Assembly: GCA_934101575.1 (NCBI GenBank)
Contig: CAKORJ010000001.1
Location: 124,001 to 188,000 of the forward strand
DNA from: an uncultured Bacilli bacterium
Lineage (GTDB): Bacteria > Bacillota_I > Bacilli_A > RF39 > UBA660
Length of the DNA stretch: 64,000 nucleotides
Direction of reading: 5' to 3'
Shown piece by piece: positions 35,046 through 44,160 of this stretch. The position numbers and the translations under genes were made by a program. The notes beneath the pieces are model-generated. The model did not search any database. It was not told the DNA's origin and saw only the letters and a program-made list of their open reading frames with translations. The first letter of the stretch is position 1, and the number at the start of each line of letters is the position of its first letter.

Positions 35046-36569
35046 ATGAAAATGTTAAATTTGGTAAAAGCTGAGTTTTTAAAACAAACTAAGAAGCTTA
35101 GTTTTAAAGTTTGTTTTATAATTTTAGTTGTTCTTGCTGTTTTACTTCCTTTGTTATTTAAAGTTTTTGGAGGGGATTCTGTTACTTATGATGTTTATGA
35201 TAAAAGTGATTTAGCTATGTATGAGGAGGCAATTATTAAAAATCCTAAGAATGCAGAGGAAAGGCTTAGAAATGATCTGAATAATTGTATGATCGATATA
35301 GTTAATATGGTTATAACTAAAGAAAAAGACAATACACATTCTGAAGATGTTTCATCTCTTTATTTGGAATATAGTAAGTATAAGTTAAATGTTATTGTTG
35401 TTTCTTATATGATTGATAATAAAAATATTGATTATGATTCTATTGATTATGATTTTGATCTTGATGTTGCTAAATATAAGGACTTTAGTGCTGATGAGCT
35501 TAAGTCTTTAAAAAGTGATTATTTGAGTGAGGCTGATCATGTTTTGAAATCTGTGGATGATGAGTATTCTGATTTTTTGAAGAATAAAATTAAAAATTTA
35601 GAAAGTACTAAGAATAAGACTGATATTTATAATGCTAATGTTTATAGAAAACTTCTTAAATTAGGAGTTAATAATTCTAACGATTTTAGAGTTGCTGAGG
35701 CTGAGAGTATTATTAATGATAATGGTCAAAAGAGTGATATTATGACTAAATCTGAATATAAGATGACTAATAGTTCTATTAGTTATGATAACTATGTTAA
35801 GCTTACTAAGAAAAAAAATGAGGCTCTTGATAAATCTATAGAAAAGTCTTGGTATGCAATTAATCATAATATTAATTATAATAAGAGTGGGGTTAGGACT
35901 TCTTTTACAGATTGTATTTCTAATAATATTGCTTTTTTAGGAATTATTGTTGTTATTATAGCGGGTGGTATAGTTGCAAATGAGTTTCAAAAAGGAACTA
36001 TTAGGCTTCTTGTTATTAGACCTAATAAAAGATGGAAAATTTTGTTATCCAAATTTATAACAGTTGTTATTATTACTTTATTATTTGCGGTTGTAACATA
36101 TTGCGTATCTTTTGTTGCTAGTGGTATTTTCTTTGGTTTTAAAGATTATTTTATTTCTGATTTGGTTTATTATAATTCAGGTGTTAAGGAAGTTAATTTT
36201 ATTTTACATAGTGTGGGTAAGATGTTTATACTTTTAATCCCAGTGATATTTTCTGGTTTGCTTGCATTTGGGCTTTCTGCTGTTACAAGAAATACTGCTC
36301 TTAGCGTTGGACTTTCTATTTTCTTATTTGTTGGGTATGGTATAATTGGTGCTATTTTAACACTTATTAAGTTTCCATTTATTAATTATACTTTTATTCC
36401 TTATTTGGATTATTCTCAGTTTATTAGTCCTATTACTTTCGTGGATAATTGTTTTAATTATAATACTTATTATACTTTTGCTCTTGCTAATGTTGTTTTA
36501 CTTATTTGGGGTATTTTGATATATTTTGTTAGTAATTTGGTTTTTATAAGAAGAGATATTAAGAATTAA
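35046..36569 (+). CDS. ABC-2 type permease with large external domain
   Basis: The 507-aa protein has a first membrane helix (about 18-38), a long hydrophilic domain of about 270 residues outside the membrane, and then about five helices with NEFQKGTIRLLVIRPNKRWKILLSK between them, the typical ABC-2 coupling region. It mirrors BcrB-type or gliding-type permeases with an external lobe. ATG 35046 follows AGGTGATGG; the GTG 35037 lies in that site. It starts 9 nt after the ATPase gene. Confidence 0.8.
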   Translation: MKMLNLVKAEFLKQTKKLSFKVCFIILVVLAVLLPLLFKVFGGDSVTYDVYDKSDLAMYEEAIIKNPKNAEERLRNDLNNCMIDIVNMVITKEKDNTHSEDVSSLYLEYSKYKLNVIVVSYMIDNKNIDYDSIDYDFDLDVAKYKDFSADELKSLKSDYLSEADHVLKSVDDEYSDFLKNKIKNLESTKNKTDIYNANVYRKLLKLGVNNSNDFRVAEAESIINDNGQKSDIMTKSEYKMTNSSISYDNYVKLTKKKNEALDKSIEKSWYAINHNINYNKSGVRTSFTDCISNNIAFLGIIVVIIAGGIVANEFQKGTIRLLVIRPNKRWKILLSKFITVVIITLLFAVVTYCVSFVASGIFFGFKDYFISDLVYYNSGVKEVNFILHSVGKMFILLIPVIFSGLLAFGLSAVTRNTALSVGLSIFLFVGYGIIGAILTLIKFPFINYTFIPYLDYSQFISPITFVDNCFNYNTYYTFALANVVLLIWGILIYFVSNLVFIRRDIKN

Positions 36570-36591
36570 ATATTATTTAAAAATATATTTC

Positions 36592-36620
36592 TTGACATAT
36601 AATAAAATATGAGTTATAAA
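36592..36620 (+). promoter_or_regulatory. putative topA promoter
   Basis: TTGACA (36592-36597) and TATAAA (36615-36620), spacer 17 nt, lie 23 nt before ATG 36644. Confidence 0.65.
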
Positions 36621-36643
36621 TTATTAGACAAGGACGTGAATTT

Positions 36644-38668
36644 ATGAAGAATTTAGTAATTGTGGAATCACCTAGTAAGAGTAAAACAATTGAAAAATAT
36701 TTAGGTAAGGATTATAAAGTTGTTTCTTCAAAAGGGCACATTAGAGATCTTACTACTACAGGAAAATTTGGTTTTGGTGTAGATGTTGATAATGGGTTTG
36801 AACCTAGTTATACTCCTATTAAGGGAAAGAAAAGTGTTATTACTGAGCTTAAAAAATTAGGAAAGAATTCTGATAAGGTATATCTTGCTTCCGATCCCGA
36901 TCGTGAGGGAGAAGCTATTGCTTGGCATTTGAAGGATGCTATGGGACTCAAGGATGATGATTATGATCGTGTTGTATTTAATGAAATAACTAGAGATAAA
37001 GTAATTGATTCTTTTAATCATCCTAGAAAGATTGATGATAATTTAGTTAAGTCTCAAGAGACAAGAAGAATTTTAGATAGGATAATTGGTTTTAGATTGT
37101 CTAAGCTTATGCAAAGTAAAACTGGGGGTAAGAGTGCTGGTAGGGTACAATCTGTTGCTCTTAAGCTTATTGTTGATAGAGAAAGAGAAATTGAAGCTTT
37201 TATACCTGAAAGATATTTTACAATAACTGGTGTTTTTAATGATTTTACTTCAGAGCTTTATGCTTATAAAGAAAATAATATAGAAGTTAAAGATGAAGAA
37301 GAAAAAGATAAAATAATGAGTGCTTTGTCTAGTAAATTTGTTGTTTATTCTATTGAGAAAAAGGATAAAAATAAAAAAGCTAAGGCACCTTTTACGACTT
37401 CTACTTTACAACAAACTGCTTCGAATAGACTTAGTTTTTCCGGTAAGAGAACTATGTCTATTGCTCAGAAGTTATATGAAGGTATTGATATTGGTAGTGA
37501 GACAACTGGGCTTATTACTTATATGAGAACTGATTCTATTAGACTTAGTGATGAGTTTATTAAGAGCACTTATGCTTATATTGATAAGACTTATGGTAAG
37601 GATTATGTTGGATATGTAAAACAAAGTAAGAACAAGGAAAATGTTCAAGATGCTCATGAGGCTATTAGACCTACTAACATTAATAATACTCCAGAAAAAA
37701 TTAAGAAGTATTTATCTGAGGATGAGTATAAGCTTTATAGAATGATTTATTATAGAGCTCTTGCTTCTCTTATGAAAGATGCTAAGGCTAAGACTACTAC
37801 TATTATTCTTGATAATAATGATTATAGATTTAAGACTACTGGTAGTGTTATAGATTTTGATGGGTATTTAAAGGTTTATAGTGATTATGAATCTAGTGAG
37901 GATAAGGTTCTTCCTAATCTTGAGGATAAGCTTAATAAAGAGATTGATAGTGAAGATATTTTATGTGAGGAACATTTTACTAAACCTAAATCTAGGTATA
38001 CTGAAGCTAAATTAATTAAAGAACTTGAAGAACTTGGCATTGGTAGACCATCTACATATGTTAAGATTATAGATACTTTAAAGGAAAGAGATTATATTAG
38101 GCTTCAAGATAAGAAATTTTATCCTACGGAAATTGGTATTGAAACTACTGATAAGTTACAAGAGTTTTTCTCTAACATTATAAATGTTGAATATACTAGA
38201 GATATGGAAGATGATCTTGATAAAATTGCTGAAGGAGAAAAGGTTTGGAATAAAGTACTTGATATTTTTTATAAGAGCTTTGAACCTTTAGTAGAGGTTG
38301 CTTTTAAAGATATGGAAAAGAAAGCTCCGGAAGAGACTGGAGAAAGTTGTCCAGAATGTGGTAAACCTCTTGTTGTTAGAAAAGGTAAATATGGTGAGTT
38401 TGTTGCTTGTTCTAACTATCCTGAATGTAAATATATAAAAAAGGAAGAAATCAAACAGGTAGAAGTAGTTAAATGTCCTAATTGTGATGGTATGATTATT
38501 GAAAGAAAGACTAAGAAGGGAAAAGTATTTTATGGGTGTAATAATTTTCCTAAATGTAAGACTGCTTTTTGGGATAAACCTATAGATGAAAAATGTCCAG
38601 AATGCGGAAGTATTTTATTGCTTGGAAAAGATGGAATAAAGTGTTCTAGTTGTGATTATAAGAAATAG
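36644..38668 (+). CDS. topA: DNA topoisomerase I
   Basis: TopA relaxes negative supercoils. The 674-aa protein has the Toprim start VESPSKSKTIEKYL, SDPDREGEAIAWHL and the active-site Tyr293 in YMRTDS. Three C-terminal zinc ribbons follow: CPECG...CSNYPEC, CPNC...CNNFPKC and a short CPECG...CSSC. AAGGACG precedes ATG 36644. In Bacilli topA usually follows rnhB closely; here the ABC operon stands between. Confidence 0.96.
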   Translation: MKNLVIVESPSKSKTIEKYLGKDYKVVSSKGHIRDLTTTGKFGFGVDVDNGFEPSYTPIKGKKSVITELKKLGKNSDKVYLASDPDREGEAIAWHLKDAMGLKDDDYDRVVFNEITRDKVIDSFNHPRKIDDNLVKSQETRRILDRIIGFRLSKLMQSKTGGKSAGRVQSVALKLIVDREREIEAFIPERYFTITGVFNDFTSELYAYKENNIEVKDEEEKDKIMSALSSKFVVYSIEKKDKNKKAKAPFTTSTLQQTASNRLSFSGKRTMSIAQKLYEGIDIGSETTGLITYMRTDSIRLSDEFIKSTYAYIDKTYGKDYVGYVKQSKNKENVQDAHEAIRPTNINNTPEKIKKYLSEDEYKLYRMIYYRALASLMKDAKAKTTTIILDNNDYRFKTTGSVIDFDGYLKVYSDYESSEDKVLPNLEDKLNKEIDSEDILCEEHFTKPKSRYTEAKLIKELEELGIGRPSTYVKIIDTLKERDYIRLQDKKFYPTEIGIETTDKLQEFFSNIINVEYTRDMEDDLDKIAEGEKVWNKVLDIFYKSFEPLVEVAFKDMEKKAPEETGESCPECGKPLVVRKGKYGEFVACSNYPECKYIKKEEIKQVEVVKCPNCDGMIIERKTKKGKVFYGCNNFPKCKTAFWDKPIDEKCPECGSILLLGKDGIKCSSCDYKK

Positions 38669-38687
38669 ACTCTATATGAGTTTTTTT
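38667..38687 (+). terminator. probable terminator after topA
   Basis: AGACTC and GAGTTT form a 6-bp stem with one G-U pair around TATAT, then T7. Short but positioned right after the stop codon. Confidence 0.5.
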
Positions 38688-38774
38688 CTTTGCTTTGTAA
38701 GGAATTTGTTTACATTTTTCTTGTTACTTTATGTCTAAATATGATATTATATAATTAGTTAGTAGGTGATGGTT

Positions 38775-39620
38775 ATGAATTTGGATATAGTGGTTAATAA
38801 ATACTTACTTATATGGCATTTATTATATCAATCTTCAGTTAGTGATGAGATTCATGACTTAAAGCAAAGACTTTGGACTTTGTATAAGAAAGAGTATTCT
38901 TTAGTTCATGCGGATAAGGATGAGATTTTGGCTAATTTAGATGATTTTATTCCCAATGATGATTTGATATATAATTTAATTGAAGAGGATCCTCAATATA
39001 AGAAAATAAAGCATGAGACTAATCGTTATAGAAACAATATTTTAGAGATTTGGGATCAAAATAGAAAAAAGTATACTAGGGAACTTTTACAGATACTTAA
39101 GTTTAATTTAAGAGATAGTTATAAAATTTGTGTTGTTCATCCTAATTTGGATGTAGTAGAAACTGATTTTAAATCTAATATTATTACTATTGGAAAAAAG
39201 ATAATTACTCGTGATAAGGATAATTTTCTTACTTATTTGATTTATAAGATAGTTAAGAATGAAATATCTAGACTTAAGACTAATGAAAAAGATATTGTTG
39301 ATGTTGTGATAGAACTTGCTATTACTAATGAACTTTATACTAGAGTTTCTAAAGAATCTAAGTATAAGATTGGTAAGAAAGATTTAAGAGAACTTAAAGA
39401 GAAGATATATCCGTATTGGCTTATGTATTTAGGTGTTAAAGAAGATGATTTTGATACTTATATGGTTCGTGATAATATATTTTTTGATAAGAGTAAATAT
39501 AAATATGAAAAGATGCTTAAGACTGTGGATATATATTCTTTTATTGCGTTTTTAGTTAAGAATAAAAGGAGTATTTTTAAGACTAAGCTTGTTCCTGTTG
39601 AGAGTATTGAAGTTTTATAA
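38775..39620 (+). CDS. hypothetical protein upstream of polC
   Basis: The 281-aa protein is soluble, mostly helical and rich in Lys, Asp, Ile and Tyr. It has two stretches of possible core helices (LTYLIYKIVKNEISRL and VDVVIELAITNELYTRV) but no recognised active-site motif. AGGTGATGG precedes ATG 38775. It ends 16 nt before polC, so the two are probably one operon, yet no role in replication can be claimed from sequence. Confidence 0.55.
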   Translation: MNLDIVVNKYLLIWHLLYQSSVSDEIHDLKQRLWTLYKKEYSLVHADKDEILANLDDFIPNDDLIYNLIEEDPQYKKIKHETNRYRNNILEIWDQNRKKYTRELLQILKFNLRDSYKICVVHPNLDVVETDFKSNIITIGKKIITRDKDNFLTYLIYKIVKNEISRLKTNEKDIVDVVIELAITNELYTRVSKESKYKIGKKDLRELKEKIYPYWLMYLGVKEDDFDTYMVRDNIFFDKSKYKYEKMLKTVDIYSFIAFLVKNKRSIFKTKLVPVESIEVL

Positions 39621-39636
39621 GATTTAGGGAGGCATT

Positions 39637-42600
39637 ATGGAAGCAAGAATAGAAAAATTACTTAAAAAGATTAATTATCCGGAAGATATGATTTCTTCTT
39701 TTGATAATGCTACTTTGAATAAGATAGTAGTTGTTGAAGATAAAGATATATGGAATATTTATATAAAGAATAATACTAATTTTAAATATGATGAGCTTAA
39801 GATGTTTTTAGATAGGCTAGGTGTTTATACTAATAATAAATATAAGTATAATATTTTTGTTGAGGTTGATTCTGAAGATCTTAATTTATATGAGGATTAT
39901 TATAAAAATATTTTGGTTTTGATTAATAATAATAATCTTTATTTTGATATGTTTAAAGATAGGTTAGTTAGAGATGAAAATAATTATTATATTGAAGTTT
40001 ATAATAAGGCTGAAGAGATTACTTTAAATAAGAAGTATGAATGTATTAAGAATTATTTTAAGAGTTTTGGATATGATATATTACCTATTATTAGACTTAA
40101 TGAAGAAAAGGGTAGTTCTATTAAGAAAGAGATTATGTCTTTAAATAAGATTGATGATGATAAACTTAAGAGTTTTATTGATTTAAAGACTGAGGATGTT
40201 GTTTCTGTTAAGAGTGATGGTTTTAAGTCTTTTAAGCAAGATAATAATAACTATAATAAGAAGAATTATTCTAATAGAAAAGGGTTATTTGGAGAAGTTA
40301 AGGGGAATATTACTAAACTTAATGATATTAGTTATGAGATTGATAATATTTCCGTGGAAGTTAAAATTTTTGGTGTAGTTCCTTCGACTAAGAAGGGGTT
40401 TAATTCTTTGACTTTAAAGGTTACTGATTTTTCTACTAGTATGTATGTTAGAATATTTGCTAGAAGTGAAGAAGAGTATGAGGAGTTACTTAGTAAGTTT
40501 AAAGAGGGTATGTGGCTTAGAATAGCTGGTTATGTTAAGAATAATAATTTTTATAATGATTTTGTTATAAATGCTAGGACTATTGAGATTATTGAAAAAG
40601 AAGAAAATGTTATTATGGATGATGCGGATAGTAAGAGAGTTGAACTTCATGCTCATACTACTATGAGTCAAATGGATGGGGTTGTTACGGTTTCTGATCT
40701 TATTAAAAGGGCTATTAAATGGGGTCATAAAGCTATTGCTATTACTGATCATAATGCTATACAGACTTATCCAGCGGCGGCTAAGTTTAAAAAAGATATT
40801 AAAGTTTTATTTGGTGTTGAACTTGCTATGATTGATGATGATTTGGATCTTATTTTTAGAGAAGATGATTCTAATTTACTTGATAATACTTATGTTGTAT
40901 TTGACTTTGAAACTACTGGATTTAATGCTGGTGGTGGAGATCAAATTATTGAAGTTGGGGCAGTTAAGATTAAGAATGGTGAAATTCTTGAAACTTTTGA
41001 TAGACTTATAAATCCGGGTAGAAAACTTGAAAAACATATTAGTGAACTTACTCATATTACTGATGAAATGTTAGAGGATTGTCCTACTGAAGAAGAAGTT
41101 GTTAAAGAGTTTATTGAGTGGACTGGTGATCTTCCTATGGTTGCACATAATGCTAAGTTTGATGCTTCTTTCTTGGAAATGGCTTATCAAAAGTATAATT
41201 TTGGGGAATATAAAAATATGCTTATTGATACTCTTCAACTTTCTAGAGCTCTTGATACAGAGTATTCTAGACATTCGCTTTCTGCTCTTGTTAAGAGATA
41301 TGATATAGAGTTTGATGAAGATGGACATCATAGAGCTGATTATGATGCTCTTGCTACTGCTAAGATCCTTCATCAAATGCTTCTTAAGTTAAAGACTAGA
41401 AAGATTGAGAGAGCTAGTCAGATAAATGAACTTGTTAGTAAGGATGATATACATAAATTTGGTGAACTTTTTCATATAAATATACTTGTTAAGAATAGTG
41501 TTGGTCTTAAAAACTTATTTAAGATAGTAAGTTATGCTAATACTAAGTATTTATATAAGACTCCTAGAATTATAAGGAGTGAGATAGAAAAACATAGAGA
41601 AGGGCTTCTTATTGGTAGTAGTTGTGCTAATAGTGAGATTTTTAGACAAGCTCGTAGTAAGAGTGAAGAAGAACTTAGTAATTTGATGAATTTTTATGAT
41701 TATGTTGAGGTTCAACCTCCGGAAGTGTATTCTCATTTAATTGATTTGTCTGATTTTAAGAATATGGAAGAAGTTAGAGATAACATTAATAAAATAATAA
41801 AAGTTGCAGATAAACAAAGAAAACTCGTTGTTGCTACTTCGGATGTTCATCATTTGGATAGAGATGATAAGATATATAGAGAAATTATTGTTAATCAAAA
41901 GGTTCCAGGTGGTGGTAGACATCCACTTAATAGAAAAGATATTAAGAGTATTCCTTCTATGCATTTTAGGACTACTAATGAGATGCTTTCTGATTTTAGT
42001 TTTTTAGGAGAAGATAAAGCTAAAGAAATAGTTATTGATAATACTAATAAGATTGCTGATTTTATAGAGGAGTTTGATATAATTCCTGATACTAAGGGAA
42101 TACCTTTTTCTCCTAAATTTGAAAATAGTCAAGAGACTATTAGGAGTATTTGTTATAATAAGGCTCACTTTATTTATGGAGATCCTCTTCCTGATATTGT
42201 TAAAGATAGGCTTGAATCTGAACTTAATGGTATTATTAATGGGGGATTTGATTCTATATATTTAATTTCACAAAAACTTGTTGAGAAGAGTAATAAAGAT
42301 GGTTATGTTGTTGGATCACGTGGTTCTGTTGGGTCTTCTTTTGCAGCGACTATGCTTGGTATTTCGGAAGTTAATCCGCTTCCTGCTCATTATATTTGTC
42401 CTAATTGTAAGAAGAGTATATTTGAGGACGAAAATGGAAAGGCTTATGGTATAGATTATCCTAGTGGATATGATCTTCCTGATAGAATTTGTGAATGTGG
42501 TACAAAATTTAGAAAAGATGGACAGGATATGCCGTTTGCTACTTTCTTAGGATTTAATGCTGATAAGGTTCCTGATATTGATCTTAACTTTTCTGGAGAT

Positions 42601-44022
42601 TATCAAGCTAGAGCTCATGATTTTACTAAGGTTTTATTTGGTGAGGATCATGTATTTAGAGCTGGTACTATTGGTACTGTTGCAGAAAAGACTGCATTTG
42701 GTTTTGTAAAAGGATATTATGAAGATAGGGGCATTGAAGGAGTTAGACCTTTAGAGATTGAAAGACTTGCTATGGGAGTTACGGGTGTTAAGAGGACTAC
42801 AGGTCAACATCCTGGTGGTATAGTTGTAGTTCCCGATTATAAGGAAATATTTGATTTTACTCCATATCAGTATCCGGCGGATGATGTTACTGCAGAATGG
42901 GCTACTACTCATTTTAATTATCATGATATTGAAGATTGTTTGTTAAAACTTGATATACTAGGACACGATAATCCTACTATATTTAAAATGTTACATGATT
43001 TAACTGGGGTTGATCCAGATGGTATTCCTATGGATGATAAAGAAGTAATGAGTTTATTTACTTCGACTAAGGCTTTAGGGGTTACTCCAGAACAGATTGA
43101 ATGTGAAGTAGGATGTGTAGGTCTTCCTGAGTTTACTAGATTTGTTATAGGGATAGTTTTAGAAACTAAACCTACAACTTTTGCGGAACTTGTTAAGATT
43201 TCTGGACTTTCTCATGGTACGGATGTTTGGAATGGTAATGCTCAAAATCTTGTTAGAAATGGTATTTGTAAGTTTAGAGAAACAATTGGTTGTCGTGATG
43301 ATATTATGGTTTATTTAAGTAATCATGGTATTAAGCCTATTGATGCCTTTAAGATAATGGAACTTGTTCGTAAAGGTAGACAAAAGAAAATGAAAGATAA
43401 ATGGGATGAGTATAAGAAACTTTTAAAAGATTCTAATATTCCAGATTGGTATATTGATTCTTGTGATAAGATTAAGTATATGTTCCCTAAGGCTCATGCT
43501 ACGGCATATGTTTCAGCGGCATGGAGAATTGCTTGGTTTAAGATAAATAGAGCTATTGAGTATTATGCTACGTTCTTTTCAATTAAGTGTTTTTCATTTG
43601 ATTTGGAAGTTATGGAACTTGGTTATGATAAGATAAAAGAAAGACTTGGTGAACTTAGACTTAAGAAGTTTGGACTTACTGTAAAAGAACAAGATTTAAT
43701 ATCTACTTTGGAAGTTGCTCTTGAGATGACTGCTAGAGGATATAAGTTTGCAGGGGTAGATCTTAATAAATCACATTCTAAGAATTTTGTTATAGATGAA
43801 GATAGGAAAACACTTATTCCTCCATTTAGAGCTATAGATGGACTTGGAGATACTGTTGCAAATAATATAATAAAAGAAAGAGAAGAACAAGAATTTATTA
43901 GTATTGAGCAATTTCAGAAGAGATGTAAAGTATCTGGTACTTTAATTGAAAAAATGAAGATTATGGGTATTCTTAAGAATTTACCTGAATCTAGTCAGTT
44001 ATCACTTTTTGATATGATGTAG
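39637..44022 (+). CDS. polC: DNA polymerase III PolC (alpha subunit with proofreading)
   Basis: PolC is the main replicative polymerase of Bacillota. The 1,461-aa protein has the N-terminal OB domain (about 225-310), PHP part (ELHAHTTMSQMDG), an inserted 3'-5' exonuclease (VFDFETTGFNAGGG, HNAKFDASFLEMAY, HHRADYDALA), and the polymerase palm with GSRGSVGSSF and the acidic residues of DIDLNFSGD. The zinc-finger CPNC...CECG is present. AGGGAGG precedes ATG 39637. Length is typical. Confidence 0.97.
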   Translation: MEARIEKLLKKINYPEDMISSFDNATLNKIVVVEDKDIWNIYIKNNTNFKYDELKMFLDRLGVYTNNKYKYNIFVEVDSEDLNLYEDYYKNILVLINNNNLYFDMFKDRLVRDENNYYIEVYNKAEEITLNKKYECIKNYFKSFGYDILPIIRLNEEKGSSIKKEIMSLNKIDDDKLKSFIDLKTEDVVSVKSDGFKSFKQDNNNYNKKNYSNRKGLFGEVKGNITKLNDISYEIDNISVEVKIFGVVPSTKKGFNSLTLKVTDFSTSMYVRIFARSEEEYEELLSKFKEGMWLRIAGYVKNNNFYNDFVINARTIEIIEKEENVIMDDADSKRVELHAHTTMSQMDGVVTVSDLIKRAIKWGHKAIAITDHNAIQTYPAAAKFKKDIKVLFGVELAMIDDDLDLIFREDDSNLLDNTYVVFDFETTGFNAGGGDQIIEVGAVKIKNGEILETFDRLINPGRKLEKHISELTHITDEMLEDCPTEEEVVKEFIEWTGDLPMVAHNAKFDASFLEMAYQKYNFGEYKNMLIDTLQLSRALDTEYSRHSLSALVKRYDIEFDEDGHHRADYDALATAKILHQMLLKLKTRKIERASQINELVSKDDIHKFGELFHINILVKNSVGLKNLFKIVSYANTKYLYKTPRIIRSEIEKHREGLLIGSSCANSEIFRQARSKSEEELSNLMNFYDYVEVQPPEVYSHLIDLSDFKNMEEVRDNINKIIKVADKQRKLVVATSDVHHLDRDDKIYREIIVNQKVPGGGRHPLNRKDIKSIPSMHFRTTNEMLSDFSFLGEDKAKEIVIDNTNKIADFIEEFDIIPDTKGIPFSPKFENSQETIRSICYNKAHFIYGDPLPDIVKDRLESELNGIINGGFDSIYLISQKLVEKSNKDGYVVGSRGSVGSSFAATMLGISEVNPLPAHYICPNCKKSIFEDENGKAYGIDYPSGYDLPDRICECGTKFRKDGQDMPFATFLGFNADKVPDIDLNFSGDYQARAHDFTKVLFGEDHVFRAGTIGTVAEKTAFGFVKGYYEDRGIEGVRPLEIERLAMGVTGVKRTTGQHPGGIVVVPDYKEIFDFTPYQYPADDVTAEWATTHFNYHDIEDCLLKLDILGHDNPTIFKMLHDLTGVDPDGIPMDDKEVMSLFTSTKALGVTPEQIECEVGCVGLPEFTRFVIGIVLETKPTTFAELVKISGLSHGTDVWNGNAQNLVRNGICKFRETIGCRDDIMVYLSNHGIKPIDAFKIMELVRKGRQKKMKDKWDEYKKLLKDSNIPDWYIDSCDKIKYMFPKAHATAYVSAAWRIAWFKINRAIEYYATFFSIKCFSFDLEVMELGYDKIKERLGELRLKKFGLTVKEQDLISTLEVALEMTARGYKFAGVDLNKSHSKNFVIDEDRKTLIPPFRAIDGLGDTVANNIIKEREEQEFISIEQFQKRCKVSGTLIEKMKIMGILKNLPESSQLSLFDMM

Positions 44023-44027
44023 AATGG

Positions 44028-44058
44028 ATGTAAGTTTAAGACTTATGTCTTTTTTTTT
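44028..44058 (+). terminator. intrinsic terminator after polC
   Basis: ATGTAAGT (44028-44035) pairs with ACTTATGT (44041-44048) with two wobble pairs; a nine-T run follows. Confidence 0.65.
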
Positions 44059-44101
44059 GATAAGATTAGTTGTAAAAATTGATTAGTATTTTATGTTTTT
44101 C

Positions 44102-44131
44102 TTGACCTGGGGTTAGAAATCAATTTATAAT
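44102..44131 (+). promoter_or_regulatory. putative promoter of the TasA-like cluster, with flanking inverted repeat
   Basis: TTGACC (44102-44107) and TATAAT (44126-44131), spacer 18 nt. ATTGATT (44079-44085) and AATCAAT (44118-44124) form an inverted repeat around the -35 region, a possible operator. Confidence 0.45.
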
Positions 44132-44160
44132 AAAGTGTAGAATGAGAGTAGGATGATGGC

